DNA of 64,000 nt from Pleurostoma richardsiae (Eukaryota; Ascomycota; Sordariomycetes; Calosphaeriales; Pleurostomataceae). Made by a program: the position numbers and the translations under genes. Location: contig JANBVO010000004.1 of NCBI GenBank assembly GCA_030052745.1, forward strand, positions 1,116,001 to 1,180,000, written 5' to 3'. Of this stretch, positions 25,341 through 37,260 are shown piece after piece. Below the pieces are notes generated by a model. It ran no database searches. It worked only from the letters and a program-made list of their open reading frames with translations, and had not been told where the DNA came from. Positions within the stretch are counted from its first letter, which is position 1; each line of letters begins with the position of its first letter.

Positions 25341-27582
25341 ATGGCGGCCAACAATATGCACAATCTGACCACTCTGATCAAGCGGTGAGTTTGCCCGCCC
25401 ACCCGCCGACTCCACCGTCATCCAGATGTCCTGCCCTGCGTCCCGTGGTCCACGGTGGATGGGTGGATGGACACCTTGCGCTCCGCTCCGCTTCCAGTGG
25501 GTACGGCGAGGGGAGGAAGAGGACGAGGGACGAGGACGAGGAAGAGAATGGAGCCATAGCCCGAGCAGGAGTAGCCGAAGAAGGAGTAGGAACGATACAT
25601 GCTGTCACTGCCAGACACATGGCAACCTCTCTGCTTGATCGTCGTCGCCGTCTGTGCTAGCAACCTCTAGTCCCTCTTCTCTCCTCCCCGTCCAATGGAG
25701 CGAGGGCTGTCAGCTTCACCGTCAGCTTCAACCTCAACTCCATCTGCTCTGGCCCGGCATCCACCTCACTATGCAGACCATGCAGACTGTGGCCGTCTCC
25801 TCCGAGAGTGGGCGAGTGTATGCTAACCTTCTGGCAAGGCTTGAGGCTGCTACCTCTCGACTGGAAGACATCGCCTCTTCTACAGTAGAGCTCCCTCAAG
25901 CTGTTCCCTCTCTCTCACAGTCAATCGCCACCCCACCGACCGCCGCCTCCTCTGCCTCGACGCCAGCCCCCCCTCCCCCTCCTCCTGCCGCTGCCCCGGC
26001 AAAGGCTCCCCAGGAACCGCTGCCCGAGTCCATCGAGGACTTCGACGCCTTCATTGAGAACTCGGTGGGAAAATATGTCAAGCTCAGCAACGAGCTGGGT
26101 GGCCTCATCGCCGAGCAGGTATGCGCCTCGCGTCTTTGGCGTGCATGGGGCGTTGGAAGGCTGATAAAGTTCTGCTAGGCATCCAAGGTTCTCCAGGGCT
26201 TCAAGGAGCAGCGCAGATTCCTTCTCATCACGACCAAGGCCAAAAAGCCTGACCTGACCACCGGCGCCGAGATGTCCGTCTACCAAGACTTGCTCAAACC
26301 TATAAACGAGGCCCTAATGGCCGCGGGTGACATCAAGGAGTCAAATCGGGGATCTCCCGTCGCCAGCCAGCTGAGCACCGTCGCTGAGGGTATCATGGTT
26401 CTGGCGTGGGTTACGGTGGATAACAGACCCTACAAGCATGTCGAGGAGTCTCTAGGATCTGCTCAGTTCTTCGGCAACCGCGTGCTCAAGGAGTACAAGG
26501 ACAAGTGAGCGTGTAAACAGCCGCAAAGGAGGAGCCAAGCGCTGACTGGAGATGCAGGGATCCGAAGCAGGTCGAATGGGTCCAGTCGTTCTATCAGATG
26601 TTCCGTGACCTCACCGACTACGTCAAGCAATACTACTCGTCCGGTATCCCCTGGAATCCTAAAGGTCAGCTCGCTCAGGAAGTCGCTAAGTCCATTGACT
26701 CCGCGGGATCACCTGCGTCTGGCTCTACATCCGGCCTTCCACCGCCTCCTCCTCCACCGACCGGTGCGCTTCCTCCACCTCCGCCGCCGCCCGGCCCACC
26801 TCCTGTCCTCCAGATCAAGGAAGAGAAGGGTGCGCCTTCTCAAACATCCGGGCTCGGTGCCGTGTTCTCAGAACTTAACAAGGGTGAGGCGGTCACAAAA
26901 GGGCTACGCAAGGTGGACAAGTCCGAGATGACGCACAAGAACCCTGCGCTCAGAGCCGGTTCGACGGTTCCTGATGGTCCTACACGCGGCAAGAGCCCAG
27001 CACCGGGCAAGAAGCCGAAGCCCGAGAGCATGCGGGTAAAGAAGCCGGCCAAGAAGGAGCTGGAGGGCAATAAATGGACAGTCGTGAGTGATAGCTACTG
27101 TGCATATACCAGGATCCGCGCACTGACACGAGCTCTAGGAAAACTACGAGAAGGAGCAACAGCCTATTGAGATCGACGCGTCTATTTCGCACTCGGTCCT
27201 CATTAGCAAATGCTCCAACTCGACCGTCATTATTAAGGGCAAGGCCAATGCCGTTACCGTCGAGAACACTGACCGCTTCAACCTGGTCGTCGACTCACTG
27301 GTGTCCACGGTCGACGTCGTCAAGTCCCAGAACTTTGCGCTGCAGGTCTTGGGCACAATCCCCACCGTCATGATGGACCAGGTCGACAGCGCTACCATAT
27401 ACTTCAGCAAGGAGAGCATATCCACCAAGATCATCCACAGTAAATCCGCCGGCATCAACCTCAACGTCATCTCTGGTCCCGATGAAGATTACAAGGAGGT
27501 ACCTCTGCCTTCGCAGATTTCATCCTACTACGACGAGCAGAAGGGCGACCTGGTGAACGAGATTGTCTCGCACGCTGGTTAG
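25341..27582 (+). CDS. srv2: Adenylyl cyclase-associated protein (CAP/Srv2)
   Basis: Five exons, 25341-25384, 25839-26118, 26179-26504, 26558-27083 and 27139-27582, give about 539 residues. CAP recycles actin monomers with cofilin and profilin and links Ras to adenylyl cyclase. The N terminus MAANNMHNLTTLIKRLEAATSRLED is the cyclase-binding coiled coil and is split by a 454-base first intron. The helical folded domain follows (FDAFIENSVGKYVKLSNELG to the SFYQMFRDLTDYVKQYY block). Two proline-rich tracts (PPPPPPPTGALPPPPPPPGPPP) match profilin/SH3 sites, then a WH2-like LGAVFSELNKGEAVTKGLRKV. The C-terminal CARP beta-helix domain contains KWTVENYEKEQQPIEIDAS and ISTKIIHSKSAGINL. Order, length and motifs all fit. 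The gene faces the carnitine acetyltransferase tail to tail. Confidence 0.95.
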
Positions 27583-28065
27583 CCTACCCTCTGGCTCTAG
27601 AGAAGTGCGAGAGGGGGTTGTATGACTAGGGATGAAGTCGGAGAGTATAGTGTATGTAGGACAGTGTAGCATCGCTCACCCGCGAGGGTGAGTGTTCGTG
27701 TTATATTCTGGGACTAGCGTCGTCCACCAGGCGCACAATACCAAGACATTTCTTTGCATCTGTTCCTCGATACCTGAAAATCACCACCGGCGTGCAACGA
27801 ATGTGTTTCTGCACATGGCTTCACATTTTCTGTCATAAATAATATACAGAAGGTGGAGGTCTATGGCTTTCGCGAGTCTACGGTAATAGTCGCCCATGCC
27901 AGGTCCAACATGCGAACAAAACCCGCCATCACGGGGGCCAAGGTCCAAAACAGTTTGCGCCCTCTAAAACGCTGCTTTCCACCCCTCCCAACTACCAGGA
28001 AGCTCTGTAACGGGATAAGAAAGAGGTGCCACCGGAATACACGTGCTCCAACTCGACGCCCCCGT
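27583..28065. other. Convergent 3' spacer
   Basis: The spacer lies between the stop codons of CAP (plus) and carnitine acetyltransferase (minus). No gene is seen; AT-rich strings such as the AATAATATAC at about 27839 may serve in 3' end formation. Confidence 0.5.
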
Positions 28066-30281
28066 CTACAGCTTAGCCTTGGGTGGGTGGATGGTCGGCA
28101 CCAGGAGGTCGCGCAGGTCGCCCGCCGCCTCGTTGAGGTAGAAGCTCATCTTCTTGCTGCCGAGGCCCTTGGAGACGATGTTGAAGTTAAGGCTGTTTGA
28201 GGCGACTGTCAGCATTTCTTATATCACCAGGAGAGTCCCTCCCCGTGGTGAAGGAGGAGTGACGTGGTTACGCACCTGTTCTCGTTGATCATGTACGCGA
28301 TGCCGAAGCCCTGGTCGATGACCTGGCTCCAGCCGTAGCCGTTGAAGAACTCGGAGCTCAGCTGCGAGGTGGAGATGTACCAGCTGCTGGAGTAGGAGAA
28401 GGCCGGGTCCTTGTAGATGGCGGGGACGTCCTGGCCGGGCTCGAGCAGGCGCTTGAGGCCGAACAGGTGGCGGTCGACGCCCTTGCCGTCGGAGGCGGCG
28501 GTGATGTACTCGAGGTGGGCGTCGATGGCCTTGCGGAACAGCGCGACCTTGGTCTCGTCGGAGGCGGACGCGTCGGCCATGGCGGCGCACCAGGCGACGC
28601 TGTCGTCAGACACGGTCCGGCAGGTCTCGGTGCGGCCCAGCTGGAAGCGGCGCGTCGCGGCCGACTCGTAGGTGGGGCGGTTCTTGCCGTACATCTTGTG
28701 GTAGGCCAGCTGGATGACCATCTGCACGTACGCGTCCGGGCTGCAGCGGAACTTCTTGATCAGGCCCTTGCCGTAGCCCTGATACGCCTGCACGGAGAGC
28801 TCGTGCTGCCCGATGACGTCGCGGAAGTCCTTGGCGGCGCGGTCGATCTCGGCCTGCACCTCGGGGGTGACGCGGAAGGTGACGGGCTCGGGCTCGGGCA
28901 GGTGGGAGCGGACGGAGGGGTCGGAGAAGTCGAGCTTGTTGTTGAAGATGACGTCGTTGACGAAGTCGTTGAGGCGGTGCGTCGGCGTGCCGTCCATCAT
29001 GCTGTGCTCGCCCATGAAGCCCGACGTGCCGTTGTCGTTGACGATGAACTGGCACGGCTTGTCGAACCACCGGTTCGCGCCGTCGCCGTGCCAGTACTGG
29101 TGCGCCCGCTCCTCCAGCGTCACCGGCGCCGCGTCGTCCAGGCACACCACGAACGACGCCGACTCGATCGCCTCCAGGGCCTTGCCGTTGTGCGCCGGGT
29201 CCGCCTTCAGCAACACCTCCCGCGCGTCCGTCCACACGTCGCGGTTCTCCGTCGTCAGGACGCCCACCGCGGGCGCGCGCTCCGCCGCCGCCAGCTCGTA
29301 CACGCGCCGGAACTGCGCCTCGAGCTCCGACGTGTTGAGCTGCCGGCCGTCGACCTCGTGCGTTATCTTGTAGAAGTGGTTCTTGCGCACCGCGATGATG
29401 TGCTTGTGGGTCGCGGGGTCGAACTTGACGGGGTAGTCGGCCGGGCGCGCGGGCACGCGGCTGGCGTTGAACATCCACTTGTAGCTGTCCATGCAGATGG
29501 GCAGCTTCTTCATGTACTCGGGCTCGAGGGTGCCCGTGTCGACCTGCCGCTTGAACTCGAGCGCCCCCGTGGTCAGCGCCGCGGCGCGCTTGGCCGGGTC
29601 GCGGCGGCGGCGGTCGTCGCGGTGCGAGTAGAAGTAGCTGACGTAGGGCACGACGGGGTCGCGGTACGCCAGGTAGGCGGCCTCGTTCCACCACTCGTAG
29701 ATCCAGTTCTTGACCTTGGGGTTCTCGCGCCGCGCGATCAGCTTCTCCTGCAGCTTGCGGCCCACGCCGTCGGGGGCGATGAACTCCTCGACCGCCTTCT
29801 TGCTGCTCTCCAGCTCGGCCGGGGTCAGCAGCGGGTGTAGGGACTTGAGGTACCGCGCCGCAGTCTCGTCGAGCGTGGGGACGGGCAGTCGGGGTAGGGA
29901 CTCCTGGAAGCGGAGCATGGGGCCTTTGGACTTGTCCTCAACATAGCCTGGCAGGAAAGCTTCTCGTCAGCGACCTGTGTTTTGCGGGCTGTGTGGTGGT
30001 GGTGGGGAGGAGAGAAGGATGCATACCGCTCGGCACTGAGCTGTTATTCCGTCTACTTGCTGGAGCCATGGCTGCAACTCTCTATGTCAAACCGTTAGAA
30101 TATTGGACAGAGCACAGGAGACGGCAGTGCGACGGAGATTTAGGGTAAATGGGCAGATAAGAGGGAGCGTGAAGGAGAGGTGGGTGTGGGCGGGTCGACG
30201 TACCAAGGGTGTCCGGAAGTGTCTGGTACTGCTTCTGAATGAGGTAGCCCGAGCCTCAGTCCGCGCAATAGCCGCCAACAT
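28066..30281 (-). CDS. cat2: Carnitine O-acetyltransferase, dual mitochondrial/peroxisomal
   Basis: The enzyme moves acetyl groups between CoA and carnitine. The long form has four exons: 30281-30204, 30081-30027, 29947-28276 and 28192-28066, about 643 residues. A shorter 613-residue form starts at ATG 30069. The first exon encodes a basic, Arg/Ser/Thr-rich, acid-poor segment (RATSFRSSTRHFRTPL) typical of a mitochondrial presequence. Its intron has a GTACGT donor, a TTCTAAC branch site and joins in frame at a TAG acceptor. The C terminus is AKL, a peroxisomal PTS1 signal. The choline/carnitine acyltransferase signature includes the catalytic His in GEHSMMDG (near 329 of the short form), LPRLPVPTLDETAARYL near the N terminus and QGYGKGLIKKF for CoA binding. 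The final intron splits NENSLNFNIVSKG. Alternative starts giving mitochondrial and peroxisomal forms are known for yeast Cat2. Upstream, a CCGAGG at 30686-30691 matches the fatty-acid (FarA/FarB) core motif, weak evidence alone. Confidence 0.93.
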
Positions 30282-31617
30282 CCCCAATGCCTTAGAGGAG
30301 ATATTAGGTATGGACGTGGGAGAGTTGAAAGGGAAGAAAAAGAAAGCAATGGGAAGGGGGAATATGTGGAAGAGATCGCCACGGATCTTGAGGGACGACA
30401 GCAGCGGCCGGCAGCGGTGGGAACTCGGTGCGGGTTAGCCTTAGCCTCGCTTGTTGTTCACAAACTCCGCTATGAGCCTAGGTTAAAGGGAAAAGGCACG
30501 CCTCTCTTATTAGGTGCACACACACTGTGTGTGTATCGCTCTGTGTCGTCTAGCGTGGCACGAAGCGGTACGGAGTGCACAACAATTAAGCCGTTCGGCG
30601 GAGGGAGACTTCAGAGGGAGGTGGAGCAGAGGAGCTCTTGCTGGGGCTCTTGTTCCAAAACCGTTTGCCCGAATGACCCCTCGAGCCGAGGTAAAATAGC
30701 CGCGCCTTTATACCCCAAACCCCCGCGCCCTCCTCTTCCTCTCCTCCTCTGAGCCTCCCGGACCCTCCTCGATCGAAGGCCCTCTCCTCCGGAGTGGCTT
30801 GCGCCAGACACTCAGTCATGAGGCCCGAATAATAGGCCACTCTCGGCTCCTCCAGTCGTCTGCAGCGACCATCACGGGCGTCCGGGGGGCTGGCCACACA
30901 TCCGCCTGTGATGCTAAGGAATGGCCGAAGGGTTCCACTAAAAGGCGTCTGGGGTCCCCGGGATCTTGTGAGCTTGCCTCCGGACAGGTACCTACGTAAT
31001 CTTCACATGCCATACACTAGGGGGTGCATCTCTCTGGGCCACCACGAAACTCGATGCCATTCAGACCTCCCACATCAAGGACACTGATAATATGGCCGGT
31101 CTCATATGATCAGATGCCTTCGACGATGTCAGTAAGCAGAGCAATGAGGGCTCAAGGTCTAGCCTGTAGCACGCGGCCTTTCGATCGGTGGTGTTGCTGC
31201 AGGGCAGATCTGGGCGAATATGATCCATGTTTCCGAAGCTCCAGCTCTCGGGCGAGCGCAACTGCAACTGAGAACTTTCCACTCCAGCCAATCGACTCGA
31301 CTGACGCCTACTACACGTAGGTGAGGCATGTTGTTCGGATTCTACGTAGGTAGATACTCAAGCGACTTGTTCCTCAGGGAATTCCTTTCTCGAATTGATG
31401 TCTAGGGATATTACACTACCCTTCCTGTTGGTACAGCCGAGTTTTTCGAGAACACCGAAAACGAGATACTCTCACAAAGCCGCAAATCCCTATGGCCACC
31501 CCTCCTCCAAAGCCAGCCCAATGTACGCCAGAACAGTCAAGAGAAATGGAAAAACCACTGCCGCCGCCGACGCGCTCATGAGAGCTTTGCCCACAGGTCG
31601 CCCAAGCTGAGGCTCTC
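30282..31617. other. Promoter spacer of carnitine acetyltransferase
   Basis: No gene is seen between the start of the carnitine acetyltransferase gene and the stop of the SWI3-type gene (both minus strand). It contains the CCGAGG hexamer at 30686-30691, a TACGGAGTG near-match at about 30571 and a pyrimidine-rich run near 30715-30750. Confidence 0.5.
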
Positions 31618-33813
31618 CTAGGCCTCGTAGCTCTTAATTTGGCCCTCGGCGCTCAGGGGCTGCACGCTACCCGCAGCCGGCGCCGCCTGGAGGCTGAGCT
31701 TCTCGCCATCCGTCATGGCATCCTGTGCAATCTTCACCCCCTGTTCGCCGCCTATCGCAGCCGCCTGCTGAAGACCTTCCTGGACATGCCTGACCCGCCG
31801 CTTGAAGGCCAACCGGTCAAGGAACAGCTGCTGCCGTCCCCGCTCGAGTTCGCGCCTCTCAGCCTGTAGGATGGCCTCCATCTCGTTGAAGTACTTCAGC
31901 TTAAGCTCCATCTTCTGCAGAGTGACGTTGACTGCTGCCGACACCAGCCGCGTCATTTCCCGCTCTTCGTGAGATGCCAGTCCACTAGCGCGAGCACCCA
32001 CGGCAGCCAGCGGAATGTTCGCCAGCGCGCTTGTGGTCGTCTTTGTGGTAGTAGTTGTCGTCGTGGTAGTGGTCACCTCTTGACGAACATCCACCTCCAT
32101 GGAGTCGCTGCCACCTTCTTTCTCCTTGCCCTTTCCATTCTCCTCAGCCTCCTCCTTGGGCGCGGCCTCGAGCTTATTCCTCAGGCTCTGCTTCAGCTCA
32201 TCCGCAGATTTGCCAGCAGCAGCAGCTGCACTGGCGGGATCTGCAAGACCAGCGAGGAAGCCCAATACGGACATGACGGGATTATCGGCCTGGCTGAACG
32301 GCAGCTGCCCTCCTCGTGAGCCCAGCATCTCAAGTCCCACAGGGGCGTTCATGCTCTCAGATTCGAGATACTTGTCCTCGATATCAAGCTGTAGGAACTG
32401 CAGCACACACTCCTCGCGCGTCCGAGTTCCGACGTGCTCCGCAATCTCTGCCCAGTCGTCATCATATCTCTCCAGTCCCTCCAGGAGGCGAAGGAGTTCC
32501 GCATCGCTCCAGGGAGCGTCGCGGTCAAGAACTGATGAGTACGTCGGGTTCTCCATTCGGGTGTAGCTAGAGTTCGTCTGGTTTCCGGGGATGCGTCCTT
32601 CCACATAGCAGTTCGGGCAGACATCGTACTTCGCCTTCGAGTTGGCATCCGCCTGAGAGCTATGGTAGTAGACCCGGGTGCAATCGACGCCGCAGTTGTA
32701 GCAGTTGACCTTGGCGATAGGAGTCTTTGTAAGATCATCTGTAACACCATTGGTCGCCGGGGTCTCCCCATTGGTCTTCGACTCGGTCTTGTTGAGTTTC
32801 GTGCCTCGAGCGTTTGCCTCATAGATGTTGCGGCCAACTTCAAGGTTCAGTTCACTCTTAGCTGCCGGACCAGCCTTGGCCTTAGCCTCTGTATCGGCAT
32901 TGGCCTTGCCTTCCAGGACCACCGGGTCGGCAGCAGGCTGCCACGGCTGAAGCCCACGGGGCGTATCACAAATGATTTTGAAATGGCCGGTGAAGGGTGG
33001 ACCAACGTGGGACGGCCGTTGCTCGGCGTCAACCTGTTTCTTATCAGCACAAACCGTCTTCCACCTTCTCTCTAATTCACTACTCACCTGGTAGTTGATC
33101 AAGCCCCACTGCTCCAGGAAGGAGTGTACCCGCATGATAGCGCAAACGTCACCCGCGAGGTTGCGTCGGCAGGCAGTAACAGTAAGATACTCGGCGGGGT
33201 TCAGTCTGTACGTGTTGATCATGAAATCGCGATAGTCCTTATAGACCGCGGGGGTTTTGCTCCGGTTCCGGTTGTTGAAGAATTCGGGCAGTGCTTTCTG
33301 CTCGATGCTGTGGATGCTGTTCATGTCGAACCAGGTGCTATAGCTGGGCAGCACAATGGAGTGAGTCTGAGAGATCAGATGCTCCCGCGCGGCGTTCTCG
33401 ATGACCTCCTTCGTCTTAGCTCCCTCGCCCTCCGCGCCACTTCCCGCATCCTGGCCATCCTTGGACTCGTGCTGAGCGTCTCCCATCTCCTCATCTTCGC
33501 GGGCAGCCGTCGACTCCGGCGCAGGTGCATCAGGTGCATCGAGCGGGTTGTCTGACGTCCCAGCTGGGGCCGGTGTGGTGCTGTCTTGCTTGATCGCAGG
33601 TTCTGCGGAGGTGCCCTCGGTCATCTGGACATCTACTCAGCGGCATCATTAGCACAATGCTATGCGCCGCGACGCGCTCAGAAGATCAAAAACTGTACCT
33701 TCAGAGGGACCAGCAGGAGGCGCATCCTCCAGAGGCGGTTGCGCAAGGATAGGGTTACTGTTCGGTGATGCACCAGTGCCGGGGGTGCCATAGCTGACGT
33801 TCTCCCCATCCAT
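31618..33813 (-). CDS. SWI/SNF-RSC chromatin remodelling complex subunit (Swi3/Rsc8 type)
   Basis: Three exons, 33813-33699, 33632-33088 and 33033-31618, about 691 residues. The domain order is diagnostic: SWIRM (about 129-220, from IVLPSYSTWFDMNSIHSIEQ to LEQWGLINYQ), a zinc-binding ZZ-like knuckle starting at CYNCGVDC (about 331), a SANT domain (about 390-440, APWSDAELLRLLEGLERY to EECVLQFLQL), and a C-terminal leucine-zipper-like coiled coil (MELKLKYFNEMEAILQAERR). The family forms the structural core of SWI/SNF and RSC and binds as a dimer. Filamentous ascomycetes usually carry one such gene, so I cannot say Swi3 or Rsc8. Intron 2 is only 54 bases, a multiple of three without stops, so it is easily mistaken for coding sequence. 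A run of threonines (TTTTTTTTTTKTTT) before the coiled coil comes from an ACN-type simple repeat. The gene diverges from ETF alpha. Confidence 0.93.
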
Positions 33814-34396
33814 GGTGATTGATGTGCGATGGGGGATGGAGACGAAGGGGTGGGCGAGGCAGGGGATGCAAGGTTAGGCTCGGTGAGGGGCGATGGTTAT
33901 CGGACGCGAGATTGGGGCTCCGTGAGCGGTTTAGGGTGTGAAAATCGTGATGCGATCGTGCACCAGGGGATCGAGGAGCTGCTGTGGAGATGATGCTGGG
34001 GCAAAAGGGTGTCGCTGCGATGGCCCCCGTTCACGTTGCTGAGGTCGCGTTTGGAGAAATATTTCGGCGCGCAGCCACGAACCACAAGGCGAAGCCCAGG
34101 GAGCGGTAAAGAGTTGTCGCCTCAGGCAGAGGACGCTTCCATGCGAGGCAGCAACTCAGGCATTTAGCGCGCGAGGTACGTACCTCGAGCGGCACGTGTC
34201 AGCAACCCCAGACGGCTGGTCCGTGTGTCCAGCTGTCCCGCGAGGCTCCGATATTAGCCTCGGGCCGCCTTGAAGCGTCCGAAGGCGGAGGACCCGACTT
34301 CTTCAATTGCGGCCCCCGGTCATTGACCCATCAACCACTTCCTCGTCGCCGAAGCACCACTCGGAGACCCCTTACGCCTAGAAGACGGTCAATTGC
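33814..34396. other. Divergent promoter between SWI3-type gene and ETF alpha
   Basis: A 583-base intergenic region without a gene, shared by two divergent starts. A GTCGCGTTTGG string at 34024-34033 is an SCB/MCB-like single site; no further regulatory signal stands out. Confidence 0.5.
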
Positions 34397-35514
34397 GTGG
34401 ACACAATGCTGGCCACGGCACCGAGGGTCGCTCTGCGACACACGCGAGGGAAGTTGGCCTGGGCGGCGTCTCGCAGCACCTTCTACAGCCCCGCAGCTCT
34501 ACGACGATTGGCATCGACATTAGCGATCCTCGAGCAGCGGGATGGCAAGTTGAACCACGGTTCTCTGAGCGCGATCACGGCGGCGAAGAAGATTGGAGGC
34601 CCAGTGCACGGCTTTGTGGCAGGGAGCAACATCAAGCCCGCAGCAGAGGAAGCCGCGAAGGCTGACGGCGTCGAGAAGATCATCGCCGTCGAGAACGGGG
34701 CGTACGACAAGGTACTGCTGTCCCGCTCCTCTGTCTCTCGCTAGAGATGCTTACATTTACTACCATTCAGGGACTGCCCGAGAACTTTGCTCCGCTATTA
34801 GTCGAGAACATCAAGAAGGGAGGCTATACACATGTCATCGCTGGCCACACTGCCTTCGGCAAGAACCTCTTGCCCCGGGTGGCGGCTCTGCTCGACTCGC
34901 AGCAAGTGTCCGATGTCACCGCTGTCGAGGACGAGAAGACGTTCGTTCGGCCCATATACGCTGGAAACGCCATCGCGACGGTAGAGTCTTCGGACGATAT
35001 CAAGATTATTACGATTCGTGGCACATCCTTCCCGCCAGCTGAAATCGGCAGCGGCTCGGCCGCCGTGGAGGATGGAGTCGACCCAAAGACGGAATCCCTC
35101 ACAGAGTGGGTGTCAGAAGAGCTCGCCAAGTCGGACCGACCAGACCTGGCGACTGCCGGTAGAGTGGTCGCTGGCGGTCGGGGCCTGAAGTCGAAGGAGG
35201 ACTTTGACAAGGTCATGTCGCCATTGGCTGATGCCCTGGGTGCTGCCATCGGCGCGTCGCGGGCTGCTGTCGACAGCGGCTACGCGGATAACAGCTTGCA
35301 GGTTGGCCAGACGGGCAAGGTGGTCGCACCGCAGCTCTACCTGGCGGTGGGCATCTCCGGCGCCATCCAGCACTTGGCAGGAATGAAGGACAGCAAGGTG
35401 ATTGCGGCGATTAACAAGGATCCTGATGCGCCCATCTTCCAGGTTGCCGATGTTGGTCTGGTGGGGGATCTGTTCGAGAAGGTCCCTGAGCTTACTGAGA
35501 AGCTCAAGAAGTAG
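34397..35514 (+). CDS. etfa: Electron transfer flavoprotein alpha subunit, mitochondrial
   Basis: Two exons, 34397-34711 and 34771-35514, give 352 residues (349 if the second ATG at 34406 is used). ETF carries electrons from acyl-CoA and other matrix dehydrogenases to ETF-ubiquinone oxidoreductase. The N terminus ([19 protein letters not shown]... with RRLAST) is an Arg-rich, acid-poor mitochondrial presequence. The N-terminal domain starts at [19 protein letters not shown], and the C-terminal FAD-binding domain contains [54 protein letters not shown] and [29 protein letters not shown]. Every block matches the family. The stop lies only 48 bases from that of the convergent Arh1 gene, so the 3' untranslated regions must overlap. 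Confidence 0.96.
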
Positions 35515-35562
35515 TGTACAGTGTCTAAATATACAAAAGATATCCGCCCGCGTGTCGCTCGT

Positions 35563-37260
35563 TCATCGTACAACGGCCAGCATCTCCTCGGTCGTAGCGA
35601 ACTTCTCCCTTTCTTTACCCGAGGCTCGACCTCGCTCCCTCTCCGCTTGGTCAATCTTCTGCCAATCCTTCCACTGTACGATGGTGGCGTTATCCTTTGC
35701 CTGTTCGCTGAGGACGCCTTCCCAGCCAGGCTTCGTCTCGGCGTGACCGTCAGCGAGGAAGCGTGCGCCCGAACTCCAATCATGAACGATCGCATCTGCA
35801 GTCGTGAACGCGTCTTCCATGGTTGACGCGATGACTCCAGTTGGGCCCCTCTTGACCCAACCGGCACAGTAGAGGCCCGGGTTGGCTTCATGAGAAATCG
35901 CGCCGTCTGGATTCCTAATCTCCCTCATAACCCGCCCAAGGCCATCATTATGAATCACTCCACGTCGGTCGTCAAACAGCACCCCCAAATTTGAAAACTC
36001 AGGAAGCGCCAGGGACTTGTATCCGATGGACCGGAATACAAGCGAGGATGGTAAATCGACCGTCCCGTCGGTGGCCATCACACTGGCGCCGGGATCAAAG
36101 GGGTTGGACAAAGTAGTCCGGTCGAAGGTGGTAGTGCCAACACTGGAGGGATCGTTTCCACTCGCAGAGAACTTGGTAGGTGAGAGGCAGAAGTCAAGAG
36201 ACCATGACTTAGCCGCATCTTGGACAGGTGTGCTAGAGCCTTTGAGTAGCACTTCCATGATCCGTCTCGGGGCTCTTGGTAGCTTCTTCAAGTCCGGCGG
36301 GATAAGCGTCGAGTCGACCGGGTGCATCCCGATGCCGGGGAGTTTCATAAGCTCCCTAACTTCTTTGATAGTAAATGCAGCCTATGAGGACATGTCAGTA
36401 CGCAGTCTGCTACTTGCAGGAAGCAGCTAACTCACCTGCATTGGGCCTCGACGACCAACGATGTGAACCCTTTTCACCCGGCTCCTTGACAACTCAGCAA
36501 TGGCATACTCCGTGATGTCGGACTTGCGCAGCACGTCGACATCCTCAAGCAGCATCCGGGCGACGTCCAAGGCAACGTTACCCTGCCCAATGATGACGGC
36601 CTCCTCTCCTCGGGTCAAGTCAGGGGCCAGCCCCGCATATTCGGGCAGGCCGTTGTACCACCCGACGAACTCTCGGGCCGAGTAGATGCCCTTCAGAGCC
36701 GACTCACCAGGAATCCCGAGGGTTCTGTCCTTTGATGCACCGTAGGCGAAGACGACAGCGTCATAGTGGCGGAGGACCGACGTGAGCTCTACGGAAGCCC
36801 CGTTCGGATGGCCACTAGGGTGGCCTACCGAGACATTTCCGATGAAGGTGAAGTCTGGCGAGCTCGCAACCTCCTCGAACTTCTCCTGGCAGTTCTGTGT
36901 TGCTCATGTCAGTAACTCTGCGATGCAAAAAAGACGCTGTGAGACTGCAGTTCATCTCGTTCGTACCTTCACCTCCGGATGGTCAGGCGCAACGCCAAAT
37001 CTCACCAGTCCGAACGGCACGGGCAGGGCCTCGTACATGTCGACCTTGGCGCCGTGTATCTTGGACATGACGCGGTACGCAGTGTAAAACCCAGCCGGGC
37101 CGGAGCCGACGACTGCCATCCGGAACGGACGGCCTCCGTCCCGGGCCACGGTGCTGGTCGAATAGGCTGGAAAGCGAGCTACAGCTCGCAGGCTGGCGCC
37201 ATTGCGCAAAAGCCTGCGGCAGCTGGCGCACACAGTTCGGTTCGCCACGACAAGACTCAT
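35563..37260 (-). CDS. arh1: NADPH:adrenodoxin oxidoreductase (ferredoxin reductase Arh1), mitochondrial
   Basis: Three exons, 37260-36967, 36894-36436 and 36381-35563, all in phase 0, give about 523 residues. The enzyme passes electrons from NADPH through FAD to mitochondrial ferredoxin for iron-sulfur cluster and heme A synthesis. The N terminus ([21 protein letters not shown]) is a basic presequence. The FAD-binding GxGxxG motif is [12 protein letters not shown] (residues 51-60), followed by [20 protein letters not shown]. The NADP site is [17 protein letters not shown], and [25 protein letters not shown] spans intron 2. The C-terminal FAD clamp is [23 protein letters not shown]. All are diagnostic of adrenodoxin reductase. 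An upstream in-frame ATG at 37329 would add 23 residues; the chosen start fits the targeting peptide better. Confidence 0.96.

Noticed and set aside
28467-29840. 457-codon plus-strand open frame
   Set aside because: It is the antisense shadow of the carnitine acetyltransferase; high GC at third codon positions removes stops, and the composition (Val/Leu/Arg/Gly repeats) is typical of such shadows.
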